The notes under the pieces: generated by a model
Told to the model about the DNA's origin: nothing
Seen by the model: the letters and a program-made list of their open reading frames with translations, nothing else
Database searches by the model: none
Position numbers and translations under genes: made by a program
In this document: piece after piece, positions 12,221 through 24,261 of the stretch
How positions within the stretch are numbered: the first letter of the stretch is position 1
Layout of the letters: the number at the start of each line of letters is the position of its first letter
Assembly: GCF_932294415.1 (NCBI RefSeq)
Contig: NC_065536.1
Coordinates: forward strand, 50,282,354 to 50,346,353
From: Quercus robur
Taxonomy: Eukaryota > Streptophyta > Magnoliopsida > Fagales > Fagaceae
Length of the DNA stretch: 64,000 bases
Direction of reading: 5' to 3'

Positions 12221-12689
12221 TTTTCACACTTTGACCGGCAGGTGTTTGATAAAATGATTCAATGAAGTTTGTGAAAGGTTGCACAAGTACTTATTTGCCT
12301 GCATTGAAGGTATTTTCACTTCGATGTTATTGGTTTTTGCTCATTCAGAGACGGAAGTTTTATTTGTATTTTGGCCTTTTAGGTGTTTGATTCACTCTCT
12401 CTTATTGTTTAGCTCTTGTCATACTAATATTGGCCATTTATAGGAAACTGATGATTGTTATTATATGGTACCAAAGAGAGTGAAAATCTTCATCACCTCG
12501 ATAGTCATTGCGTAAGAAGATTTTCTAGTTATTATTTGAAAGCAACGGAGATCCTTTATTGCTTGGGAATATGGGTGTTTCCAATATGGGAATAATTTTT
12601 GGGACATACTTAAATTTGCAATAATGAAAACTAATTTATATTATGAATTTTGATTCAAAATGCTAAGTATGCAGGCATAGGCTCGCAGC

Positions 12690-13470
12690 GAGAGATGATA
12701 GAAAAATCATGTAGATTACGCCCTTTCATTGCCTGCTTTTACCCATTCTGGCTTTCTTCCTCTTGCTTTCCTCAACTTCCTTCTTCTCACCATCTTCATT
12801 GATTTTTTAGAGCTTTGTTCGTTGACCTTTTCTCCTTCAGATTTGGATTCTTAAGCACAATTCATCTGCTGTGCTTCTTCATCTGTTGAAGAAATGCAAC
12901 CAGTCCTTCAAGGGCAATGTCAGGGTCTTCAATTTTCATAAGCCCTTTCTGCAACCTCTGCTGGGGTGGCCACGAACTCCTTAATGAATTATTCTTTTTC
13001 AGTGAAGAGGCAGTGACTTTCAATTCTTAGGTAGTTTAAAGCAATGATCTTGAACCTGTCTGCAGCGTAATAGGACATGTGGATGTGCATGTCTATGCGG
13101 CCAGGTCTCAACAATGCAGGGTCTAGTCTATCTTTATATAGGTTGTGAACACCATTATTCTCTCATCCGCACAGCTTGTCCATAGCCCATCTATAAAATT
13201 TAGCAACCCGGATAATGTTAACTGTCAACGAGAGAACAGTTTATTATTTACAGCTAATCTCACATGTTGGGTTGGGCTAATCATCTTTACTTTTATCAAC
13301 TGACTGTAAATGGTGCAAATTAGTGCAATGCAGAGGTGTTGCAATCTATGAACTCACCTGGCTGTTATTTTGGTTGTATCCTCCATATTGTCTGTCTTGC
13401 AGCTGAATGGTACAATCAGTATCCTCAATTACAAGGATAGATCAATTTGCAGTAGACAGTTGTACGTAGT
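12690..13470 (-). pseudogene. Truncated copy of the neighbouring AAA-ATPase gene
   Basis: Minus-strand sequence matching the 3' exon (about 12690-13222) and the end of the preceding exon (about 13353-13470) of the AAA-ATPase at 14904-17763. It includes the shared intron border GAACTCACCTGG (plus-strand reading). Text equivalent to the exon-3 start, pore region and lysine-rich tail is present but with many differences, small indels and broken frames. It ends abruptly near 13470 and lacks the 5' two thirds. The intron here is short and lacks the insertion found in the longer copy. It belongs to a tandem duplication that also includes the U1 3' end. Confidence 0.8.
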
Positions 13471-13479
13471 ATTTTAATT

Positions 13480-13960
13480 GGAGTCTAGTTTGAAACTGTT
13501 GATTGCTAATTTGTTAAATTATTACCTACCGATACATTTGGGCGCCATCACCCATAGGTTAATGGCTGAACAATGGTGGTCAGTGGCGTGTTATAGAAAA
13601 TACTGAGAAACTAAGCATGCAAGACTCGCTGATTTATGTGGAAAACCTCTTAGATATGATTAGGGGGTAAAAAACCAAGGAGAACTCTACTCTTAGGCAC
13701 CATATTGCTACTTGAATGATGCAGGTATACAAGCCTCCTAACTATTGTTCTCTGTTTTTCTGTGTTTTGTGAAGGTCAGCCCATCTCCTTTTATAGACCA
13801 ATGGAGGGACTGATTCCTTTTACAAATGTTAGTAACAATGGTTTTGGAGTCTATTGCCATGCCATTCTGCCTAGCTGGCCAGCAATGCAGATAGTGGAGC
13901 TCCTATGTGCCATAATCCTCTGATTCCCTTGTTTGTATTGTAGCAGTGCAGCCAATGGGA
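13480..13960. other. Unassigned stretch between the two duplicated blocks
   Basis: No coding frame. Part of it (13610-13700) resembles internal text of dispersed plant repeats, with GTGGAAAACCTC followed by GGGGGTAAAAAACC. Possible transposon debris; family not determined. Confidence 0.35.
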
Positions 13961-13971
13961 TTTCATTGTGT

Positions 13972-14002
13972 TGTGGGGCCCTTTAAGTTCGTGCGGCCCT
14001 TG
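13972..14002 (+). pseudogene. 3' remnant of a second U1 snRNA gene
   Basis: GTGGGGCC, then TTCGTGCGGCCCTTG and a 3' flank TTCCAAATCAATATGAA, matches U1 stem-loop IV and the 3' flank of the gene at 12042-12200. Nothing upstream matches U1, so it is a 5'-truncated copy. It marks the left part of the duplicated block. Confidence 0.7.
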
Positions 14003-14903
14003 TTCCAAATCAATATGAAGTTTTCCATTTTTTTCCAGTCTAATTATAAAGAGAAATGCTATTGGTTGTTATTGGTTGTTACAAATGGTAAAAAAGCAAT
14101 TTAAGTTTTGAATTTAAATTAGAACTAATAACAATTTTTCACTTATGATTTGTTGTGAAAATGTTGTGGAGTTAACACCTCTCATTTATAAATGTCTTGT
14201 ACCTTTCAACTTTCGATGTTCACTGCAATTGCAAGTGTAATTTCAGGATTTTGGCATGGAGATTTATTTGGAAATAATTGAGAATACGACTTTAGATAGA
14301 ATATAATGGATGATAAGTTAAGAATATATATAGCTGACCCTAACTAATTTGTTGAGGATCTATAGCTAACCCAATAATTTGGGATTAAGGCTTGTTGTTA
14401 CTAGCATGAAGTCGTATTTGTTTTTGCTTGCATGGAAGGTGTTTGATAAAACGCTTTATTTTCTTCGTTTGAGAAGTCACATCCATTTTGCTTACATGGA
14501 ATGTAAAAATGCTTAAGTGGGTATGGTTGAGTTTGACGAGATGGCTTCTTAATTTGTGTTTGATTCATTTTCTTGTTTGAAAAGTTTGCTCATGTCATGC
14601 GAATATTGGCCATTTACAATATAGGATACTGATGACTGTTATTATATGGTTCCAAAAGAGAGTGAAAATTTTCATCACCTCAATATTCAGTGTAAGAAGA
14701 TTTTGTAGACATTATTGAAAGCAACGGATACCCTTTGTTGCTTGGAAATATGGGTGCTTCCTATGTAGGACTAATTTTGAGGACAACTTGCTAAAACAAA
14801 AACTTGATTCATATTATAAAATTTGATTATTTCCTTCATTAAAATACTAGTATGTTGGCATAGGCTCGTGAGAGATGGTATAAATCATGCAGACTATGCC
14901 CTT

Positions 14904-17763
14904 TCATCGCCTGCTTTTACCACCTCTAGCTTTCTTCCTCTTGCTTTCCTTGACTTTCTTCTTCCCCGGGCTTTGTTTACTTTGTTCATTGACCTTTTCT
15001 ACTTCAGATTTGGATTCTTCAGAACATTTCATCTGCTTCTTCTTCTGTTGGAGGAATGCAACCAGTCCTGCAAGGGCAATATCGGGGTCTTCACTTTTCA
15101 TAAGCTCTTCTGCAACCTCTGCTGGGGTGACCTCCACCTCTTTAATGAGTCCTTCTATTTCAGTGAAAAGGCAGTGGCTTTCAATTCTTAGGTAATTGGA
15201 AGCAAGGATCTTGAACCCGCTTGGAGTGCAATAGGACATGTGGATGTGCATGTCCATGCGGCCTGGTCTCAACAATGCAGGGTCCAGTCTGTCTTTGTGG
15301 TTGGTTGTGAAGACAATTATCCTCTCGTCCCCACAGCTTGTCCATAGCCCATCGATAAAATTTAGCAATCCGGATAATGTCAACTGTCAATAAGAGAGAA
15401 CAATTTATCATTACAGCTGATCTCACAAGTTAGGTTGGGCTAATCATCTTTACTTCTATTGATTAACCGAAAAAATATGGTTTTAAAAACTGGACTGGAT
15501 CATCCGGTTCGACCGGTTCTAATCCAGTCCGGTTATGCTTAAAAACTGGAAGTAGCATAAAAAGCAAAAAAACCGAAAACCAGCGGTTTAATTGGAAAAA
15601 CCAAAAGACGGTGTGGTTGGACTGGTTTTTGAACAGTTAAGCTAAATGTTAAAAAACAGTATTTTCTATATATATATAAAAAATCAAATATAAACAAAAC
15701 AAAAAACCACATGTTTGCAAAGAGACAGAGGTAAAAATTAGAGAGTGATCTTGATCATGTTTTAAGATGAACTACCTTTACATGACCGTTTTTAACTTCG
15801 CTGATTCTTGAAATTTTCATGGTAGAGAGTGCTGAGAGAGACGAAGAACAGAAGACTGAAAAGGCAGCAGCAAATCTGAAATTTAAGAGAGAGCTTAAGG
15901 TATGTTTGGTGGGGTGATTTTGGGAGGATGAAAAAAGAAAAAAGAAAAAAAAGGAAAATAGGAGAAAAAATGATTAGGTGGGGGAATTTTTATTTTATTT
16001 TATTTTTTAGGCTGAATGGTGGAGGAATTTAATGACTGCTTAGGTATTAGGTCAATACTTTTTTTTTCCTTTTCTTTTCTTCCTTCTCTGTCGATTCCTG
16101 TTTTTCTTTCACTCTCTCCATTCAATGTAACTATTTTTGTGATAAACTCCTAAAGCTATGTATTACTATAATTTATAAAAGAAAAAAACCAAATAATAAA
16201 TAATAGCCATGTTTTGTTTGCTGAAAAAGATAGTCATTTTATAGTGAATAGTGATACAACACAAACATTGATTGACATAAATATAATAGATGCATAATTC
16301 TTTTAATGTATAACATTACCTATAAAATTATAAAGAACCAAACAATTATATATTATTTAAATAATAATAATATATTATATAAGTGATAAATATACTATAA
16401 TATCTAATATATAAATAAAATAATAAATGAACTTTAGTATAACTTTGTTATTATGTGTTGTGATTTATTTTTAAAATTTTTAAAAATATATCTTTAAACT
16501 AAATATGAGTTATAAAATTTAAAATATATACATCTTATTATTTATTTTTATAATTCTAAAATTATTAATTAATTATATATGACGTCACTAGTTGGACCAT
16601 CTATCTGACTTCGGTCGAACCAAAAAACTATTAACTACTCTCTTTTTCGATTCTTCGATGGGTTCGGTTTTTAAAACCATAAAATAGCCTTTGAAACGGG
16701 TGTTTTAAGATGAAAAAGACTGTAAATAGTGTAAATAAGTTCAATGTAGTGGTGTTACAATCTATGAACTCACCTGGTTGTCACTTTTATTGTATCCTCC
16801 ATGTTGCCTATCTTGCAGATCAATGGTACAATCAATATCCTCAATTACAAGAATAGATCTATTTGCAGTAGAGGCTATCAGCCTCCTGAGGTCTGCATTG
16901 CTATGTAGATTCGAAAGCTCCAAATCATAGATGTCAAATTTCAAGTAATTAGCCATTGCTGCTATCAAGCTTGACTTACCTGTACCAGGAGGGCCATACA
17001 AAAGATACCCACGTTTCCATGCCTTCCCTACTCTCCTATAGAACTCTCTTCTCTTCAGAAATCTATCCAAGTCATCCATCAACTCTTTCTTGAGCTTTGG
17101 ATCCATTGCCAGTGTGTCAAAAGTGGATGGGTGGTCAAGATTGACATCTTGATAGCAGTTTCCAAGTGAATAAAGTTTCACCACCTTGTTTTCTTCTTTT
17201 ATGGCCTTTGATCTGTCTACCACATATGGCAGGTAAGTACTGAGCACAATCTCCTTGTATTTCTTGTGGAAACTGAGATGAATTGATCTTTGTTCAGATG
17301 TTTCTGTTGAGTGGAGAGAGGTTTAATAGTCAAAATATGATTTCTGTTTTTCAGTAGAAATGAATTCCCAAATTAAACGTATTCCCTCGAATACATCAAT
17401 AATCTTTTCTCCTTTGTCGATCGTGATGGAGAGGTTCTTCTCACGCGGGGCCTTGGAAACCTTGAGGTGTTTGACTGAGGGGGTGATTATTGTGCTTAAA
17501 TAGATGTCAGAAGCCTGGTAAATTTCATTGATGGAAAGCCCATTGTGTTCATCAATGATGAGAGTAATTTGGGAAGAGAAATTATTAACGAATAGGCCTC
17601 CAAGCTTGGAAGATAATTTTTCTTGGAGTTGTTGAGGTATGAGCTGAGTGGTCATGGTCTGGACCTCACTGATCACTGTCCGGAGCAGCATTGCGGATGC
17701 AGCGAAGGAAGTATATGTTGATAGAACTGATGTTGTTGAAGGAATGCTTGTAAAGGAAAACAT
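14904..17763 (-). pseudogene. AAA-ATPase (BCS1/AATP1-like plant family), long copy with one in-frame stop
   Basis: A plant AAA-ATPase of the BCS1-like group (stress-related ATPases of mitochondria or ER, by family knowledge). Segments (minus): 17763 down to 16774, then 14904-15383, with a GT/AG intron of about 1.4 kb between. The first part starts MFSFTSIPST and carries the N-terminal domain. It then reads through one TAA (17323-17325) into FHKKYKEIVLSTYLPYV. Walker A is GPPGTGKSSLIAAMANYL; Walker B is SILVIEDIDCTIDL. The last exon reads LTLSGLLNFIDGLW, TTNHKDRLDPALLRPGRMD, then a lysine-rich tail ending KARGGKSRR. Total length of about 489 residues is normal for the family. Apart from the one stop, all motifs are intact, and I see no intron that would remove it. 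Options: a young pseudogene, a sequencing error or a null allele. Confidence 0.8.
15465..16720. mobile_element. TIR element inserted in the AAA-ATPase intron
   Basis: It begins ATGGTTTTAAAAACTGGACT near 15478 and ends GGTTCGGTTTTTAAAACCAT near 16680, terminal inverted repeats of about 20 bases. The interior is AT-rich without a transposase. The short duplicate of this gene at 12690-13470 has the same intron without the element (around 13300), which works as an empty site. The exact target duplication is not resolved; bounds are approximate. Confidence 0.6.
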
Positions 17764-17779
17764 GCTTGATGTAATCGAT

Positions 17780-18380
17780 TTGGGGGGAAGCTGATGGTTT
17801 TGGAATTAAGGAAGCTTGTTTGTGGACTTGATTGCTTGGAGAGTTACAATTCTGGCGGGGGCTTTTTATTGTAAGAAAATAAGGGCTGTAGGAACTAGGC
17901 AGCTTCTATTGGAAGCTATCTTAAAGCAACCCAGAATAGCATCACGTTTGGTGGAACTATTTTTTTAGCTATCTGGCACCACAAAAAGCTATTTTATCTA
18001 TTTTACTTATTCATTTTACAAAAACATCTAGCATCAGTGGATCTATTTTAGCTTTAAACACAATAAAATAATATAAACATTACAATAAAATAATATATCT
18101 ACTACAATAAAATAATTATTCAAATAAAAAACTGTGAACATACAAATAAAAAAATATTAGCGTGAACACAAATGAGTAAAATAATCCAAAATAGTATGAA
18201 CGTATAAATGATTTTTTTTTTTTTTTTTTTTACCTTTTAGCTTCCGTGCACAGTCAAAAGTCAAAAGTAACCTTGCACTATAGTTATAGAGCCAAAAAAT
18301 ATTGTAAGACATATTTTGGTATTTGATGGTATTAAAAATAGCAATATAATTATTTAGCACTACCAATATGAATGCTCTAA
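17780..18380. other. Upstream region of the AAA-ATPase copy; AT-rich repeat
   Basis: No gene seen. Positions 17945-18100 hold a dispersed AT-rich repeat (AGCTATTTTATCTATTTTAC) related to those near 8950 and 20080. Confidence 0.45.
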
Positions 18381-18383
18381 TGG

Positions 18384-18534
18384 CTTGAAATATTATAAAG
18401 CTTGCACTGGAATTTTCAAGCCTAGTCAACTAGGCATGAACAGATAAATGAATAAAAACTTGAAATATTATAAAGCTTGCACTGGAATTTTCAAGCCTAG
18501 TCAACCTAGACATGAACAGATAAATGAATAAAAA
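18384..18534. repeat. Tandem duplication, 2 x about 75 bp
   Basis: Unit 1 is 18384-18458 and unit 2 is 18459-18534. Both begin CTTGAAATATTATAAAGC and end AATGAATAAAAA. They differ by about two positions, so the duplication is recent. Confidence 0.9.
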
Positions 18535-18620
18535 CTTGATGTTGGTCTAATCACGTGGCAAGGACAAACACATGGTGGAAGAAGAAACAATCTTCTCCAG
18601 CAATTCTTACAAAGAATAAG

Positions 18621-18716
18621 CTACTTGACCTTTTAAACAAACGCAGTGTCTGTTTGCCACTAATGTCTCTACTTGACCTTTTAAACAAACGCAGTGTCTG
18701 TTTGCCACTAATGTCT
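18621..18716. repeat. Perfect tandem duplication, 2 x 48 bp
   Basis: CTACTTGACCTTTTAAACAA starts at 18621 and again at 18669, and the two 48-base units appear identical. It creates a repeated peptide in a chance open frame. Confidence 0.92.
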
Positions 18717-18739
18717 CCAGTTTATTTGACACCTTTTTA

Positions 18740-18775
18740 ACTTTTATTTACAGTTTTTTAAAATTGAATTATAAA

Positions 18776-18808
<33 letters not shown>

Positions 18809-19969
18809 TCAAAATATAAATATACTTTAATACACTTATAGCAAGAAAAAAAAAAATCAGCAAAATACTGAATAAGGCAATTCCAAATTGGGGTGTAAAA
18901 CCCCCCAAATTGCTATATTACAAACCCTTAAAAACATGTAACATTTGGGTTGCCATATGTAAAAAATCATATTAACTTGCTACAATAAGTGTATCAATAC
19001 CAACTTGAGCATTAACATTGGGATTTTTTGTTTTTTTTTTTTTTGTGGGGGGGGAGGCCCCCAACCAAAAAAAAAAAAAAAATCCCTAGTAAAAGAAGGC
19101 CCCATTGGCCCAAAATTTTATAAAAATACAACATTTTTTAAATAATTGAGCATTTTTTTTTAAAAAGTGATAATAAGGATATCACAAATTTTACTACAGG
19201 CTTACAAACTAACATGTCACCAATTATATAAAAAAGTAATTCAAACACTTATAAAATAGATTGTCAAAATTCATCAATTACAGTCATTATCACATTATAT
19301 TGTGATCATTTTGTAATATTTTTAGTATTTTTTTTTCATTTCTAATAAGGCTTCCAAAATAGGAGACCAATAGAAATTTAACCAAATTGAAACTCTAAAA
19401 TTTTTATACAAAAAGTTGCAAATGTGATAGATCATCAATGATGACTAATCTCTCCTAATAGTTTGAGACTTTAATTTTTGTAAACTGATCTCCTACAAAA
19501 CTACACACCAAATAATTTCTATTTATCTCTTCCTCTTAAAAGGAAGATATAAAATTAAAATTTAGATTACAACTTTACTTAATTATGCATAGTTATATAT
19601 CCAAGTTAAAGTAAGTTTCTTTTTTTAAAAATAATATATATTTTAGTTCTTTTTGTTTAAATTTATGGTTCAATTATGATATTCAATTCTCTATATGAAA
19701 TTATCCTTAGTTTAGTTATTCATCAATTTCTGTATTTACACCAAATTAGTCTTAATTTAATTAGTAGTATTATATAATTTTATTTAATTAATGTTTACAT
19801 ATAAAGGCCCCCATATAATTTTTTTGCCTTAGGCCATAAATTATGTTAGGCTAGCCTTGTTGGGGGTGTAAGGGTATGTATTGCTATTTTTTTTTCTACA
19901 ATTGTGAATAGTGACTTCTCAAATATACAATCTACTATTCATGTGTTGTAAACGTAAAAAATATATTAT

Positions 19970-20021
<52 letters not shown>

Positions 20022-21400
20022 TTTTTAATATATTATTTGATTGAGTTGTATGTAAAAATAAGAATTGGATGTTAGGTATATTGTTAAATGGGTTGGTAAA
20101 ATAGATAAAATAGTGTTTGAATATGTAATAATGTAGCAGGTTGCTAAAAATTAAATAATATTTTTTATTGTCACAGTGGAGAGAGAGAAAGAGATAGAGA
20201 GGAAGAAAGGGAAGAGAGAGAAGAGTAATTTATTTTTATTTTATTGTGTAGTTTATATTATTTTATTTGCTTGTAAGTAAAAATAAGAATTGAGATGTTA
20301 GGTGTAATGTTAAATGAGTTGGTAAAATAGATAAAATAGTTTTTTTAAAGATGAAAAATATGTATTTTTTTACAAACCCGGATATTAACGTTTTCAGGGA
20401 GGTCATAGGTAGCCTTACCCCAATTTTTTTTGAACATCTTTAATAAATTAAAAATAAATTGATTGTCTGGGATCTGTGCCTAGTTACATGGAGTAGCTGG
20501 GACAGATTCTGCTGGCTCAACAAAATGGGTATAGAGAATCGTTGATCATTCCTTTAAAATAGAAGGTTTAAAAATTAAAATGACTTATGAAACATGCTTA
20601 GCGATACAGAAGTGGCCATTGAATGAAGGTGAAATAAATAAGAAGTTTGGTCTCATTTTGCCTTCGCTGTTCTTTTGTTAACTAAGACAAAACTAAGGCC
20701 AGTACCATCACCAATACATGCTACAGATTCCTCTACCAAACTGTAGACTAACATATATATATATATATATGTATAACTTTTTTTCTCTATTGGTTTTTCT
20801 TTCTTTTCTTTTCTTTTGGGTGGGGGGTTCTACGCACACAAAAATTGGTCGTGTAACTATGGTCATGTAACTATGTATGTATGTTTTCAACACTTGTGCG
20901 ACAGACAAAGTTCATGCAACTATATATAAGATACAGAAGCATAGATTAGGGCTAGTAAATCAATAAAATGTTGGAGAAAATGGAGTTGGATGAGAAAATA
21001 CTTCTGAAAAAACAAGACAGTAGAAACGTGTAGCTCTGTTTTGACAACAAATCTTTATTTATGGCATCTGTCCATCTATTGCAAAATAACATTTTTTTGC
21101 ATGTTCAAATCATTCTCTACCATGTTTGATAACTTCATCTATTTTGAAAACCAGAATTTGCAAGAAACATAAATACAGAAAACAATGCAATATTTCTTCA
21201 ACATTATTGAAAACAAGGAAACTACACCATACTCCATCAAGCATTCTCTGTGACAGCACTAGTGTGAAGTGTGAACTCACTTCAAAAGTAGTGTGCATAG
21301 AATTCAGCTAGCATGACAGACTTTTGAGTTGTGAATAATATTGACCTCCAAATCACCCTACTGTGATGTAGAAATTTGCTCAAATATCTACAATAGACAT
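18740..21400. other. Intergenic AT-rich stretch, no gene seen
   Basis: Contains T runs (18777-18802), a (GA)n microsatellite at about 19973-20014, a second purine-rich patch near 20180, and two diverged copies of an AT-rich repeat (about 20030-20160 and 20265-20345). No convincing coding or RNA gene. Confidence 0.6.
19973..20014. repeat. (GA)n microsatellite
   Basis: About 20 uninterrupted GA dinucleotides followed by a T run. Confidence 0.95.
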
Positions 21401-21451
21401 TAAAATGTAAATGCTACCAACTGCCATGCTTGCTTGTTTCTGGTTTTCACT

Positions 21452-23133
21452 TCACGCATATGAACTAGAACGTGACTCTGCATACCTTTTAGCCCCACTT
21501 CCAGGGTTCATGAGCCATGCTGATTCGAACAATTCTATAATTGGATCATCGTTCAGAAGGCTTTGATTGCTTTCATCTTCATTATGCTCTTCTCCTTTCT
21601 CAGCTTCTTCCTTGTCGACATTAATTTTCTCATTCTTCTCCATCTTTTCAATGTGTTCTTCTCCTGCTTTCTTTTCCATGATTTCCTTTGTCCCCTTCTC
21701 TAGTACCTCCTTGTATGTCCCTTTTGTAACGCCGACTGCTTTATCAACTGTCTCAGTTTCAGCTTGTGGGATTTCAGAATTGGGAGGAAGGCTTTCCTTC
21801 TTCTCACTGTCAACATTGGCTTGCAATTTTTCAGGCTTCTGTGCTTCATCAACAAAAGCTTGTTCATTATTTTGCTTCTCACAGTTTATATCGACGACAA
21901 TCTCCTTTTCCCGTGCACTTCCATTTTCCCAGTGACTCAACTTAGTGATAAAAAAGTTCAACAAGAAAATAACTTGGACCAGTGCACAATCAAAGCGAAA
22001 TTGGTGGACAATTGTAGGAATTTTGTCGAAAGCATAATCAAATTTTTCTGGCAAAGTTTCTGCAACTTGGACAAGGTAGTCAATCTTATTGAATACATGG
22101 TTTGATCTAGGAAAAACTTTCTCTATCATGTTTTCTACTGCTAGTATTTGATCATCGGCAAAAGAGAGGATTGCTAACCATTGATATTGCATTGCATACG
22201 CTAATGGACCGGCAAATGGGGCTAATTTGGCTACCTTTCTTGCCGTTGAGCCTATTAGTCCATTAAATTCTTGAGCTTTTGTGTAAGCAATATGAACAAT
22301 CGCCAAGATTGAAACTCCACAAGTGTGCAATGGACGATGCCGGGAACTCATTCTGGTAGGTGCTCTTGGTTCCTGAGCAATTCATGTCAAAACTCAAAAC
22401 ATGAGCATAAGATATATGGCAACCAATATATGATCAACTAATGCTATAATCCAATATATGAGTTTTACAAATTTACTATTTCTATTTGCTTAAATAATAT
22501 TCTCTAATTGTTGATCACTTAGATGTCCAATATAAAATTAGTATGATTATATGATTGGCACTGTCCTAGCTAAAAAACCAAAATAAGAATATTCATCAAT
22601 AAAGAGTAGGGAATCAATTATGTATCTAATCTTATTTGAATTTTGATACACTATTTTTTTTTCTATCCTATCTATATATATATATATAAATTTTTTTTTC
22701 TACCCTATCTATATATATATATATATATATAAAGTATATTCTTATTTTGGTTTTTTAAACTAGGACAGAGGCAATCATATAATCATTCGCATGTACTACT
22801 TTTTAAAGAAAGATATCTTTTTTTTTAAAATAATATTTATTTAGTAGGTTGCTGATAAATCTGAGGGAATTTTTTGGCCTAGATGTCCTGCATATCCAGA
22901 ATATATATGAAAGCTTATAATTATATGAAACACAAAAGTGTGGAAATTTTGTTTTATTGGGGCAGTAATCACTTTAATTACAAAGAAATTGAATGAGAAA
23001 TAATGTTAAACCAAAAACATTAACATAAACCAAAAAAAAAAAAAAAATCCTATTGCATATATTTTATCATTGCTTTGGAGAATCGGACAATTTTTATAAG
23101 TGTTAAAGCTCATACCTTGTTGGCAAAAGACAT
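21452..23133 (-). CDS. Unrecognised plant protein with Lys/Glu-rich C-terminal tail, two exons
   Basis: Exon 1 coding 23116-23133 reads MSFANK and ends in donor GTATGAGC. Exon 2 is 21452-22372, after acceptor GCTCAG. The splice joins in frame as MSFANKEPRAPTRMSSRHRP, giving 312 residues; starting at the internal Met at 22351 would give 299. Residues of about 15-150 look globular (AKLAPFAGPLAYAMQYQWLA, FPRSNHVFNKIDYLVQVAE, LPEKFDYAFDKIPTIVHQF). A hydrophobic stretch, ALVQVIFLLNFFITKL, follows. The tail of about 140 residues is highly charged (EKGTKEIMEKKAGEEHIEK) and probably coiled or disordered. The frame stays open upstream of MSFANK for about 30 codons without another ATG. It resembles an uncharacterised plant-specific family I half remember; a distant link to lipid-droplet REF/SRPP proteins is only a guess. 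No disruption is seen. Confidence 0.75.
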
Positions 23134-23459
23134 GAGAAATGAGAATCCACAATAGTACTCTAAAGCTCGTTGCAGAAACTGATACAAGAATTTGTGGTCA
23201 ATTATATATGTTGGTACCTTTTAAGTTCGATTTAATATTAAAGGTGGAAAAGATCAAACGTTAGTGGTGGAAAAATGAACGGCTGGAACAGATTTTTTAG
23301 CGGGAGAATCTGGTTAGCGGTTTTGACTTTAGAGTTACATTGCTTTAATTGCTTGGTACTGATTCCCACTGTAAGATTTTGACACGTGTTAGTCACTATA
23401 AACAAATCAAGCAACAGACTCGGAAATCTTTTTTGTCCAGACAAACTCAAACCCCCATT

Positions 23460-23469
23460 TGAGGTTTAT

Positions 23470-23519
<50 letters not shown>

Positions 23520-23520
23520 C
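23460..23520. repeat. Poly(A) run of about 47 bases
   Basis: A long A homopolymer from about 23470 to 23517, perhaps the tail of a retroposed sequence; nothing identifiable is attached. Confidence 0.85.
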
Positions 23521-23689
23521 TTTGAGTATATATAATTCTTTTAGAGTAATAATTAATAATAGATATTAGTTCATGTGAATTTGTAGATAAGGTTTTGTTT
23601 ACTATTTCAAAATTCATTGTAAAAAATTATTTATATATATAAATATAAATTATATATAAAAAATATATATATACATACTTATCACTTTT

Positions 23690-23730
<41 letters not shown>

Positions 23731-23749
23731 TTCAGAAATGAAAGATTAC

Positions 23750-23922
23750 TATTTTTTTTTTTAGAGAAAATTTCAATCTATGGCATTCGCTCCTGATAAT
23801 AACTCTTTATTATCAGACCAAGATACCAATCAGTTTTGGTGTAGGCGGAGATTGAATCACAGATCTCTTATACAACTATCAGAGATTTTACTAGTTGAAC
23901 TAACTGGAACTCACAAGATTAC
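23750..23922 (-). mobile_element. tRNA-derived SINE (minus strand)
   Basis: Read on the minus strand: GTGAGTTCCAGTTAGTTCAA with A-box text, B-box GTGATTCAATC, then CGCCTACACC and GATAATAAAGAG, ending in an A-rich tail near 23750-23765. This is the layout of a widespread plant SINE I recall, diverged here. Confidence 0.65.
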
Positions 23923-23929
23923 TCTATTT

Positions 23930-24255
23930 ATTTGACTTTATCTGCTCTTAATTATAAATTAATAGTAAACTTAAATTTATTATTGGGTGTAATTAAAATT
24001 CAAATCATAAACCATGATATAAATTTTACATAGGGAGAGAATGACTTAACAAATAATTTGTGAATTATCTTGAGCTTATTCATAAACTAAATAGTTAAAT
24101 TGAAAAATATACACACAAATCATGTGTTTTATCCATAAAACACATATTCTATGAAATTTTGAATATCACTTAAACCTTTTATGAGAGAGAGAGAGATATA
24201 TATATATATATATATATATTTAATGTATAAACCATTAAATATACATTTAGCTATA
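23930..24255. other. AT-rich spacer, no gene seen
   Basis: Contains (GA)n and (TA)n microsatellites near 24185-24220. No coding signal. Confidence 0.6.
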
Positions 24256-24261
24256 TATATA

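Noticed and set aside
14823-15195. Plus-strand open frames opposite the AAA-ATPase last exon
   Set aside because: Phe/Leu/Ser-rich shadows of the lysine-rich minus-strand exon, which matches a known family.
21567-22105. Plus-strand open frames opposite 21452-22372
   Set aside because: Ser/Phe-rich complements of the Lys/Glu-rich tail; the minus frame is longer and spliced.
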